A stretch of 64,000 nucleotides of DNA, taken from assembly GCA_034927445.1 (NCBI GenBank), contig JAYFPZ010000006.1:124001-188000 (forward strand), in the 5' to 3' direction. The notes below the pieces were generated by a model that had not been told where the DNA came from, ran no database searches, and saw nothing but the letters and a program-made list of their open reading frames with translations. Within the stretch, counting starts at the first letter, position 1; every line of letters starts with the position of its first letter. Origin of the DNA: PHAA01 sp034927445 (GTDB lineage: Bacteria > Bacillota > Syntrophomonadia > Syntrophomonadales > Syntrophomonadaceae). Shown here one piece after another: positions 35,214 through 43,800 of the stretch. The translations under genes were made by a program, and so were the position numbers.

Positions 35214-35327
35214 TCGATTATGGGTATTTTCAGGCCGGTAATAAAGCATAACCGCTAATAGAGGGGCCAAGGCTATCGGCCGGTCGCATGGACCTGAGCT
35301 GAGAAAATGAAAAGGGGGATGACCTGC

Positions 35328-36029
35328 ATGGGAAAAGCCAATGGGCGCAATTTAGCCGGTTTAATCATTATTCTTCTGGGCGTAATCGGGCTGCTCAATA
35401 ACTTTGGCATAACCGCCGTTAGTTTTAGCTATGTGCTTAATCTGGCCTGGCCGCTGCTGCTGATAGCGGCCGGAATAAATCTGATAATGTCTCGCAGTCC
35501 TGGCAATATGGCGACCGGAGCAGTTATGCTGGGGCTGGGAGCGCTTTTTCTGGGGCGCAACGCCGGCTTGTATAGCCTCGATACAACTAATTTCTGGCAG
35601 ATATTTTGGCCGGTGCTAATCATCCTGATAGGTTTAAATATTTTGTTTAAGAACGATCACAACCGGGGGGGCAATCTTGCCATAATGGGCGCGGTGGACA
35701 AAAGCAAGGAGGCCTGGGATCTGAAAAGCGGTGATTATACGGCCCTGTTGGGCGGAATTGATTTGGATATCCGGAAAGCCCGCTTTATTGAGAAAGAGGT
35801 TACCTTGAACCTCAACGCCGTTATGGGCGGTATAACTCTGGTGGTACCCGATGATATCGCCGTTATCTGCAAAGGTACAGCTATTCTGGGCGGGATCGAT
35901 CTTTTGGGCAGAGGCACGGGAGGCATCGTGGGCAGCAGTGTCTTGGAAGTTGGCGGCTCAGGAACTGCGGCTAATGTTCTGCGGCTCAATTGCATCTGTA
36001 TCATGGGGGGCATTGAAATAAAACACTAG
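35328..36029 (+). CDS. LiaF-like membrane protein
   Basis: About 233 residues; ATG 35328 is best placed after AAAAGGGG (others at 35307 and 35319). Four hydrophobic segments (to about 105) of the LiaI/LiaF-type region precede a C-terminal beta domain with the repeated pattern 'GGIDLDIRKA', 'VMGGITLVVP', 'ILGGIDLLG' and 'IMGGIEIKH', the cell-wall-active antibiotic response domain. LiaF is a negative regulator of the LiaRS cell-envelope stress system in Bacillus; no liaRS pair is next to it here. Confidence 0.85.
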   Translation: MGKANGRNLAGLIIILLGVIGLLNNFGITAVSFSYVLNLAWPLLLIAAGINLIMSRSPGNMATGAVMLGLGALFLGRNAGLYSLDTTNFWQIFWPVLIILIGLNILFKNDHNRGGNLAIMGAVDKSKEAWDLKSGDYTALLGGIDLDIRKARFIEKEVTLNLNAVMGGITLVVPDDIAVICKGTAILGGIDLLGRGTGGIVGSSVLEVGGSGTAANVLRLNCICIMGGIEIKH

Positions 36030-36226
36030 ATCAGGCGCGGCTGATTATACCTCTTCGCGGCCGACCTGTACATGGCTAATGCCAGGCTGCAATAAAGCAG
36101 GTGCTGAAAGATTCTGTTTTAAGAGTTATAATTAATTGTTACTTATCTATTTTGTGGGAAAAATAAAAATTAAGAGATTTTCTATTTCCCATCCTAAGAA
36201 ATGATCAGAGAGGCAGGTTTAGCATA

Positions 36227-36829
36227 ATGAACTGGAAACACTCCAAAACTATAATCGCAATCGTTTTAGCCCTGGCGGCAGGATACTTGATAGGCTATGC
36301 GGTATATGGGGCCAGGCAGAATACGGTAGCCAGTGTCAACGGAGAGGAAATTACCAAACAACAATTATATGATGAAATGTTGAGAGCCAGCGGTGAAGAC
36401 ACTTTAAATTCTTTGATATCGCAAAAACTGGTGGCAATGGAGATAAAAAAACAGAATATAACCGTATCCGACGAAGAAGTTCAAACTGAACTGCAGAAAT
36501 ATTACGACGCCTATGGCGGCGAAGACGGCTTTGGCCAGACTCTATCAGAGAATGGATACACGCTGGATGAATTTAAAAAAGAAATTGTCACCGAACTAAG
36601 CATTCGAAAGATTCTGGAACCCCAAATCACCATCACTGATGAGGAACTAAAAAGCTATTTTGAAGAAAATAAAACTTTATTTACCCCTGAAGGCCAGACC
36701 GCTGATTTTGAAAAAAGCAAAAATGATGTGAGAGATGCGCTTATGCAGAGTAAGCTGGAGAATGAATATTCGACCTGGCAGGATAACCTTTACCAGCAGT
36801 ATTCAGTCAAGAATTATTTGTATGGTTAA
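36227..36829 (+). CDS. SurA N-terminal domain protein lacking the PPIase domain
   Basis: 200 residues. A signal anchor (about 8-28) precedes a SurA/PrsA-type chaperone region: ASVNGEEITKQQLYDEML, a helical middle, then ITDEELKSYFEENK. In full PrsA-type foldases a parvulin domain of about 95 residues would follow here; instead the protein passes directly to the last helix (KNDVRDALMQSKLENEY, STWQDNLYQQYSVKNYLYG). So it appears to be a PPIase-less chaperone, outside and membrane-tethered. It is followed by a good terminator. Confidence 0.82.
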   Translation: MNWKHSKTIIAIVLALAAGYLIGYAVYGARQNTVASVNGEEITKQQLYDEMLRASGEDTLNSLISQKLVAMEIKKQNITVSDEEVQTELQKYYDAYGGEDGFGQTLSENGYTLDEFKKEIVTELSIRKILEPQITITDEELKSYFEENKTLFTPEGQTADFEKSKNDVRDALMQSKLENEYSTWQDNLYQQYSVKNYLYG

Positions 36830-36914
36830 AAGGGATAAGGGAACCTCAGAAAAACTAACTACGTTTCGGCTCTGAATTTGTTAAAATAAGATAGTATATA
36901 TTGGCTTCAACAGC

Positions 36915-36965
36915 CCCTTGTTGAGAAAATAGGCAAGTAATTTATCAACAAGGGTTTGTTATTTT
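36915..36965 (+). terminator. Intrinsic terminator after the SurA-like gene
   Basis: CCCTTGTTGA (36915-36924) pairs with TCAACAAGGG (36945-36954), followed by TTTGTTATTTT. It is 86 bases beyond the stop codon. Confidence 0.75.
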
Positions 36966-37084
36966 AAAAAATGATTTGGGGTAAACCTATGGGGAACCGT
37001 CGGCTCGACTGATTTCCGGGTGAGATAGAGATCGAAATGGCCGTCAGAAAATAAGCCAAGTCTGCATATGACAGGTGATGGAAA

Positions 37085-37897
37085 ATGTTTGCTAACCTAG
37101 CCAATCAAGATTTTGTAAACCTGGCATGGTTTGTAGTAATTTACGCCTTTATGGGCTGGCTGCTCGAAACCGTCTATGCCAGTTGGGAGGAAAGACGTTT
37201 CGTAAACCGGGGATTTTTAAGCGGCCCCTTTTGTCCTATTTATGGTTTCGGTTCCTTGCTGATGATTGTAATATTACATCCGCTAATAAATAAACCATAC
37301 CACTTGTTTATCGGAGCCGTTTTGCTGGCATCAATTCTGGAGTACCTGACGGGCTGGCTGCTGGAAAAAGTATTTGACCATAAATGGTGGGACTATAGTA
37401 ACCAAAGCTATAATCTTCAGGGCAGAATATGCCTCCGTTACAGTATTTACTGGGGTATCCTAGCCGTGGTCATGCTGAAGCTGATCCACCCGGAGGCAGT
37501 TCGTCTTGGGGGGATGATTCCTTTTTCCTACCGCCTGCTTGGTTTGTATGGTATAAGCTTTTATTTCCTGGCTGATTTTATGGATACAGTCCTGACCGTA
37601 TCCGAATTGAAGGCGGTGCTGGCAGAAATGCAGCACCTGGCAGCCGAAGGACGGGAGAGGCTGGAGCAGATTAGAGAATCCTCGGTTGAAGGTTTTGAAG
37701 AAACCAGTGCTGAACTTAAAGCTAAATACGAAATATTGCTGAACCGACTGACAATTCGTAATCAAAGATTGCTACAAGCGTTCCCCAATCTGAGAAACAA
37801 GCATCACCATTTCCTAAGGATTACCAATCCGGATGGAATAATTGATACGATCCGGAAGGCCTATATGATTTATGAAACCAGGATAAAAAGGCAGTGA
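37085..37897 (+). CDS. CmpB-type putative ABC transporter membrane protein
   Basis: 270 residues, ATG 37085 after AGGTGATGG. The conserved opening FMGWLLETVYASWEERRFVNRGFLSGP (in pieces: GWLLETVYAS; RRFVNRGFLS) and LEYLTGWLLEKVFDHKWWDY mark the PF06541 family, named for a putative ABC permease (CmpB). Six membrane segments lie in the first 185 residues, and a C-terminal cytoplasmic helix (about 195-240) looks coiled-coil. No ATPase gene is adjacent, so transport is unproven. Its stop overlaps the next start (GTGA). Confidence 0.85.
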   Translation: MFANLANQDFVNLAWFVVIYAFMGWLLETVYASWEERRFVNRGFLSGPFCPIYGFGSLLMIVILHPLINKPYHLFIGAVLLASILEYLTGWLLEKVFDHKWWDYSNQSYNLQGRICLRYSIYWGILAVVMLKLIHPEAVRLGGMIPFSYRLLGLYGISFYFLADFMDTVLTVSELKAVLAEMQHLAAEGRERLEQIRESSVEGFEETSAELKAKYEILLNRLTIRNQRLLQAFPNLRNKHHHFLRITNPDGIIDTIRKAYMIYETRIKRQ

Positions 37898-38658
37898 TAA
37901 AAGGTATGAACCGAGAAGAAATGCCGGAAGATATTTACGAGGGTAAAGGCAAACCGGGCTGCTGGTTAAAGTTGACCGCAGTTTTGCTGCTGGTGGCATT
38001 TACTTTGCTGGCGCTGCCGGGGCTGTCGTATCTGTTTACCGATAGATTAAGATTTTTGGATCAGAACCAGGTTCTGCAAGAGGATCAGATTGTTTTGCAA
38101 TGCAAGCCGGCCATAGTAAGCATTGCCGCCGTCTCCATGAATGATGCTTTTCTCCGAGCAGTACACCGCGGTACCGGATTTAATATCGCTCCGACCGGCA
38201 CCATTATAACGAACCGGCACGTGGTGGAGAATGCCGGCAAAATTACCATTACTTTCGACGATGGTACCAGATTTTACGTTAATCAATATGAAACCGTGCC
38301 CGGGAACGATATTGCCGTCATTCATCTTAAGGGGCATGATCTCCCGACCATTGCCCTTGACCCCGATGATAATATAAAAAGCGGAGATATGGTAACCGTT
38401 ATCGGCAACCCCCTGGGTTTTGAAAATATCGCCCAACGCGGGGAAGTGGACGGGCGTTTTACGGTAGCGGACAGCACCGCTCCGGTTTGGGCGGTAAAAC
38501 TAGAGGCCAATCCGGGCAGCAGCGGAAGTCCCCTGATCAACAGTCAATCCCGGGTAGTAGGAATCGTTTTCGCCGCTGCCGCCTTCGAATCCAATAATCA
38601 AACCGAATCACGGGCCTTGGCTATTCCGGTACAGGTCCTGCCGGACTCGCTGTTTTAG
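37894..38658 (+). CDS. Trypsin-like serine protease (HtrA type, no PDZ)
   Basis: 254 residues from a GTG overlapping the previous stop; an ATG at 37906 is an alternative. One membrane segment (about 28-48) tethers an external chymotrypsin-fold domain with a complete triad: His in TNRHVVENAG, Asp in GNDIAVIHL, Ser in NPGSSGSPLI. The domain ends at the C-terminus, so the PDZ domains of classical HtrA are absent. Translational coupling to the CmpB-like membrane protein suggests the two work together. The stop overlaps that of the convergent P-II gene. Confidence 0.92.
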   Translation: MIKGMNREEMPEDIYEGKGKPGCWLKLTAVLLLVAFTLLALPGLSYLFTDRLRFLDQNQVLQEDQIVLQCKPAIVSIAAVSMNDAFLRAVHRGTGFNIAPTGTIITNRHVVENAGKITITFDDGTRFYVNQYETVPGNDIAVIHLKGHDLPTIALDPDDNIKSGDMVTVIGNPLGFENIAQRGEVDGRFTVADSTAPVWAVKLEANPGSSGSPLINSQSRVVGIVFAAAAFESNNQTESRALAIPVQVLPDSLF

Positions 38659-38993
38659 ATGGCGGCACTGCCTTCCTCCCGGGTGCTTATACGTATGGCC
38701 CGCTCCACCGGATAGACAAATATCTTGCCATCTCCCACCTGGCCGGTTCTGCAAACACTGAGAATGGTTGAGATGATATTCTCCGTAAATGATTCCTCAC
38801 ATATTATTTCAACCTTGGTCTTGGGGAAAAGGTCGACCTTATGTTCCTGTCCGCGGTAGTACTGCTTTTGCTCGTGCTGCAGACCTCTGCCTTTGACGTC
38901 ATAGACAGTCATGCCGCGAATGCCGATTTTATCCAATTCCAGTTTCAACTCTTCCAATTTGCCCGGCCTGATAATGGCTTCTATTTTTTTCAA
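38655..38993 (-). CDS. P-II family nitrogen regulatory protein
   Basis: 112 residues starting at a TTG (38993) after GGAGAGG. P-II proteins sense 2-oxoglutarate and ATP/ADP and control nitrogen enzymes and transporters. Signatures: MKKIEAIIRPGKLEEL, IRGMTVYDVKG, the T loop YYRGQEHKVDLFPKTK and TGQVGDGKIFVYPVE. The numbering matches E. coli GlnB without gaps. Position 51, the uridylylated Tyr of GlnB, is His here; Tyr46 is kept. So GlnD-type uridylylation at 51 is impossible. The gene is convergent with the protease, and is not beside an amtB. Confidence 0.93.
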   Translation of the reverse strand: MKKIEAIIRPGKLEELKLELDKIGIRGMTVYDVKGRGLQHEQKQYYRGQEHKVDLFPKTKVEIICEESFTENIISTILSVCRTGQVGDGKIFVYPVERAIRISTREEGSAAI

Positions 38994-39235
38994 CCAAACC
39001 TCTCCTTGTCCATTTAAGCTGATGATCCCAATGGGCCTATTTTTTAGTATACCCTTAACGAGGCCGGGCCGGCAATATTAACTTTCAGGTCCTCATCGGC
39101 AGCCTATCGGCCTTATCCTATAATTCTGGTTGATCATATTTAATCAAGTATACAGAATGCTTGATAAATACCTCTTGTTTTTTGACGGTGGAGGTATAAA
39201 ATAATAATCATATTTTATAATTCAAGACAATGAAG

Positions 39236-39262
39236 TCCTCGCGGTTTGCAGCGGGGATTTTG
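39236..39262 (+). promoter_or_regulatory. First terminator-like hairpin in the nifV-like leader
   Basis: TCCTCGC (39236-39242) pairs with GCGGGGA (39251-39257) with one G-U pair, followed by TTTTGTATTTT. It is the first of two such hairpins before the NifV-like gene. Confidence 0.55.
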
Positions 39263-39280
39263 TATTTTCATAACGGTTTG

Positions 39281-39327
39281 CGCCCCGTTTTAAGGAATAA
39301 AGGTTTTCCTGAAGCCGGGGCGTTTTT
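39281..39327 (+). terminator. Second terminator-like hairpin in the nifV-like leader
   Basis: CGCCCCG (39281-39287) pairs with CGGGGCG (39316-39322), with an inner AGGAA/TTCCT stem, followed by TTTTT. With no gene between 38993 and 39371, these two terminators are either attenuators in a leader or remnants of a lost upstream gene. Confidence 0.6.
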
Positions 39328-39370
39328 AATTCGCACCGGCGCTCATTGAATGGAAAGGAGGGTTTTCGTT

Positions 39371-40239
39371 ATGGTTAATATTTTGATACGACTTTAAGAG
39401 ACGGTGAACAAGCCCAGGGTGTACCCTTTTCCATTATGGAAAAAGTCAGTATTGCCAGATTGCTGGACACTCTTGGGGTTTATCAAATTGAAGCGGGGAT
39501 CCCGGCTTTGGGGGAATCGGAACAGGTAGCTGTGTCAGCCATTGCCAGGCTGGGGCTTAAATGCCGGGTTAGTACCTGGAACCGGGTGTTGCTGGGTGAC
39601 TTGCGGGCTTCGCTGCAATGCGGCATAACTGATCTCCATATTGCCGTTCCCGTGTCTGATACGGCGCTGCAGGATAAATTTGATCATAGCAGGCTATGGG
39701 TGGTTGATTGTCTCAAAAGAGCCTTGCGTTATGCCGACGATCATGGCTGCCGGGTTACGGTCGGGGCCGAAGATGCTTCACGGGCGGAGCCCGCGTTCCT
39801 TATGGAAGTGGCTTGCCTGGCTGAAGCGATGGGGGCGGAGCGCTTTCGTTATTGTGATACTTTAGGGGTCCTGGATTCTATGACGACATTTGAAAGACTC
39901 AGGGCTTTGCAAGCAGGGCTTTCCATAGAGCTGGAATATTACGGACATCAAGGCTCCGGAGCAGCTACCAACAACACTTTGGGAGCTATTGCCGCCGGTA
40001 TTCAGTATGTGGATACTACGGTCGGAGAACCCGGTATGCGGGCGGGTAATGCGTCATTATTGGAATTGGTGGCCGCCCTTAAGCAGAGCTACGATATGGA
40101 TTTGTTTTTCCAAAAAGATTTACTGGTTCATCTGAATGGTTATGTGGACCGGGTGACCAGGTCCTTAATCAGGCAGAAAATCATGAAATATCCCCGCCGT
40201 CGATCATTAAGGCTGGTCAAAGGTCAAAGCGGGTGTTAA
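39371..40239 (+). pseudogene. nifV: NifV-like homocitrate synthase with an apparent frameshift near the start
   Basis: Starting at ATG 39371 (after GGAAAGGAGG), the frame reads M-V-N-I and then hits a stop. Adding one T to the TTTT run near 39381 restores VNIFDTTLRDGEQ, the conserved HMGL start, which joins the open frame to 40239 (about 290 residues). The restored protein matches the short clostridial NifV form of 270-290 residues: IEAGIPALGES, RYCDTLGVLDS, RAGNASLLELV. The metal motif HxH-N-D, expected near LEYYGHQGSGAAT, reads YGHQG, so the first His is lost. Homocitrate synthase makes homocitrate for the nitrogenase FeMo cofactor. Alternatives: a sequencing error, or translation from ATG 39436 without the catalytic Asp/Arg loop. 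Confidence 0.75.
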
Positions 40240-40284
40240 TGACGCTCGGATTTTAAAAAATGTTATGAAACGGAGTGAGAGAAT

Positions 40285-40596
40285 TTGCATAAACCTAAAT
40301 ATCATTTGTTTATATGTTCAAGTTCAAGAATCAACGGGCAGCAAATGGGAGCTTGCCATTCTAAAAAATCAGTGGATATTATCAAGACATTCATAGATGA
40401 AATTGAAGACAGAGAGCTGTCTGACGAGGTTATGATCACCAACTGCGGCTGTTTTGGCCTATGCACCTCCGGGCCCGTAGCGGTCATATATCCTGAAGGC
40501 ACCTGGTATGGTGATATTGCAGCGGAAGATGTGGCGGAAATTGTTGAAAACCACTTTGAAAACGATCAGAAAGTGGAACGCCTGGAGATAAAATAG
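40285..40596 (+). CDS. [2Fe-2S] ferredoxin of the Clostridium pasteurianum type
   Basis: 103 residues from a TTG (40285) after CGGAG. It follows the C. pasteurianum 2Fe-2S ferredoxin closely as I recall it (KYHLFICSSSR, GACHSKKSVDII, NCGCFGLCTSGPVAVIYPEG, WYGDI). The four cluster ligands of that protein, Cys11, Cys24, Cys56 and Cys60, are present at the same numbers; the non-ligand Cys14 is Ser. The C. pasteurianum protein binds the nitrogenase MoFe protein. Being 45 bases after a NifV-like gene supports a nitrogen-fixation link. Confidence 0.92.
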   Translation: MHKPKYHLFICSSSRINGQQMGACHSKKSVDIIKTFIDEIEDRELSDEVMITNCGCFGLCTSGPVAVIYPEGTWYGDIAAEDVAEIVENHFENDQKVERLEIK

Positions 40597-40646
40597 CCAA
40601 ATATAATCCAAACTTAGATAGGCAGACCGAACAAAAAAGTTCACCT

Positions 40647-40737
40647 AAGGGCACAACCTATGTTCGCTGCGCTCACGAATTAATGACGCACCCAAAGGGC
40701 ACAACCGATGTTCGCTGCGCTCACGAATTAATGACGC
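40647..40737. repeat. Two tandem 43-bp repeats with 48-bp period
   Basis: AAGGGCACAACC(T/G)ATG followed by TTCGCTGCGCTCACGAATTA and ATGACGC occurs at 40647 and again at 40695, differing at one base. It lies between the ferredoxin stop and a strong terminator. There are only two copies and no spacers, so it is not a CRISPR array. Confidence 0.85.
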
Positions 40738-40760
40738 TATTGGACTTTTTTGACAGTCTG

Positions 40761-40787
40761 AGGCGCCCTCCGGGGCGCCCTTTTTTT
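40761..40787 (+). terminator. Strong intrinsic terminator
   Basis: A GC-rich stem (GGCGCC...GGCGCC, around CTCCGG) is followed by seven Ts. It ends the ferredoxin transcript about 170 bases past its stop, and isolates the kinase gene. Confidence 0.85.
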
Positions 40788-40876
40788 GCGGTCAGGGCGC
40801 GTTTACGGTACTTGGGCCTTAATCCCATAAAAAGTAATGCCTATAACAATCATACAGCGATTGCAGGATATGCTTA

Positions 40877-43800
40877 ATGGATATAGAACATTACGTATAT
40901 GAAAACCTAAGTGCTGTGCTTATATCAGGGGGTGAAACTATTAATACCAAAGATTATTTGGCTAATTTTGAAACAATTTATTACTCTCCGAGCAGCATTA
41001 TTTTTAAGGCCGTCAATGTCGCAACCCATGCCCAAGTAATTGTTAAATCCCTGAACCGGGAGATCTATGATTCCCGCAGCTTATCCAAACTAAAGCATGA
41101 ATTTGCATTGCTGCAAAAACTCCAGAGTGAGTTTGTAGTTCATGCTTATGATATTGTAAATTTGGAAACTCGATTCCTAATGGTCATTGAAGATTTTGGA
41201 GCCGTATCCCTGGATAAATATCTAAATACCAAGCACTTGGGAATAAAGGAGTTTTTAGATATTGCCGTGGCCATAGCCAGATGCCTGGATTATATCCACC
41301 GGCACCGGGTTATCCATAAAGATCTGAATCCCTCCAATATCGTATATAATCCTGATAATAAAATATTGAAATTAATTGATTTTGGCATTGCCACTGAATT
41401 TTCCTTTGAAACCATGCAGGTTCTTAATCCTAACAAACTTGAGGGCCGACTGCCCTACATATCGCCGGAACAGACCGGAAGAATGAACCGCCCTTTGGAT
41501 TATCGGACCGATTTTTATTCACTGGGTGTTACCCTGTATGAGCTGGCCAGTGGACAACTGCCCTTCGTATCCTCCGATCCGGCTGAGATACTGCATTGTC
41601 ACTTGGCCAAAACCCCCCTCCCCCTGCATTTGATTAATCCTGAAATCCCCCGGGCGGTATCTGCCATTATTGATAAACTTATGGCCAAAATGCCGGAAGA
41701 AAGATATAAAAATGCGGCAGGTATTATATATGATCTTAACCGTTGCCTTGAACAGCTGGAATCGTTCGGCCTGGTCAAGGAATTTGAGCTTGGTACCAGA
41801 GATATATCGAATAAGCTGGAGGTCCCCAAAAAACTTTACGGCAGGGAATATGAACTGAGTCATCTCCTGGCGTCATTTGAGAATATAAGCCAGGGCGAGC
41901 CGGAATTTATTCTTATTGGCGGATATTCCGGAATAGGAAAGACCTCCTTGGTCAATGAACTCCACAAGACCACTATTGAACAGCATGGTATGTTCATTTC
42001 CGGCAAATATGACCAATACAGCAGGAATACGCCATATTCGGCGTTTTTTCAGGCCATAGAGCAATTTTGCAGCTACGTTTTGTCTTCCCCGGAAACTGAA
42101 ATACAGCGCTGGAAAACCCTCATAAACGAAGCTCTGGGCCTCAATGGACGTTTGCTGACGGAAGCGGTTCCCAGGCTGGGACTGATTATTGGAGAACAAC
42201 CTCGTTTGGGAGAACTCTCCGCCATCGAAGAGCAGACCAGGTTCAAACTGGCGCTTAGAAATTGGGTAACTGTGATCTCATCCCCGGAACAACCGGTCGT
42301 TTTTTTTATGGATGATATCCATTGGGCTGATATTGCATCATTGGAACTGTTTGAAAGTTTGTTTGTCAACCCTGGCATTCGAGGATTTATGTTTGTAGGT
42401 ACCTACCGTGACAATCATGTCAATGCCTCCCATCCCCTGGTCCGCTCGATCGAGACCATAAAAAATAACGGCAGGGTAAGTACGATCAAACTGGAAAACC
42501 TTGATGTTACCGCAACATCACAGATAATCTCCGACATTACGAAGCGGCCTGTCCAAGAAGTATGGCAGTTGAGCGAGTTGGTTCATTCTCGAACCATGGG
42601 GAACCCGTTTTATACAATTGCGTTTCTTAAATATTGTAACGATAGAGGAATATTGTATTATGACCAGTCTGAGATGAGGTGGGATTGGAACAAGGCCGAC
42701 CTATTCAACAGCCCCATTTCTGATAATGTGGCTGATTATCTTATCGATAAAATTAAGACTTTGCCGGAAGCGACTCAAGCATTGGTTAAAATCGCGGCTT
42801 GTATAGGCAATCATTTTGAGGTTGAAACCCTGGCGGTAATAACCGGCAAGGATGCAGAGCAGATCAAGGACGAACTCAAACCGGCAATTTATGAGGAAAT
42901 GATCTATGTGGTCGAGGAGTCCGGGGGCCTTTACGAAGGGGGGCAGTTTGAATTTTGTCACGATAAGTTCCGGCAGGTAGGCTACCTGTCGCTGCCAGAG
43001 CAATCGCGAAAAAACACCCATCTTCATATTGCCCGCTATTATGAAAAAACCAAGGTTTTGGACGGACCTTATCTGTTTATCACCGCGGATCACTATGCCA
43101 AGGCCCTGGATTGCCTGCATAGCGATTATGAGGTGACCGGCGCCCTCAGAATATTCTTTAAAGCGGCCCATACTGCCAACCTGGCTTCGGCCTACGACAC
43201 CGCCCGGCAGTATTTGCAGCTCATTATGGAGACAGCGCCGTCGGAGCTTAAAAATAAGAATTCCTTTTTACTGCCTGTTTACAAGGAATATCACCTGGTA
43301 CTTTTTAGTTTGGCCAGGTTTGCTGAACTCGACGAAATCTACAATAGTATAGAAGAAATATGTACAGATCCGTTGGAACTGGTAGACTGCTGCTGCCTGC
43401 AATTGGTCAGCCTTTCCAATCGCAGCCGCTATCAGGAGGGTTTTCAACTGGGAGTCAAGCTCTTGGAAAGATTGGGGATCTGCTATCCCCAACCTAACCT
43501 GATAGAGGTGGTGGAAGCCGAGTATGGAAAATATTGTAAATATGAGCAAAACGGGGCGATAGAAAATATTGCGCAAAAGGAAAAGCTGGTGGACTCCAGG
43601 GGTAAAGCGATTGCCAAATTATTAAACCGGATTGTGCCGGCCGCTCAATTTTTTGATCCCTTGGCCGCGTTTTGGGCGACTCTGGTTAACGCCAATCTTA
43701 TGATCGAAAATGGTATTACCGGAGTAGGGTTGGAAATGGCCTGGACATTTTTTATGGGGGTAATCGCTTTCAAGAATGATTTCCGGCGCGGCAATTTACT

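Noticed and set aside
40683..40877. Small plus-strand open frame across the tandem repeat and terminator.
   Set aside because: It spans a strong terminator hairpin and is made of repeat sequence.
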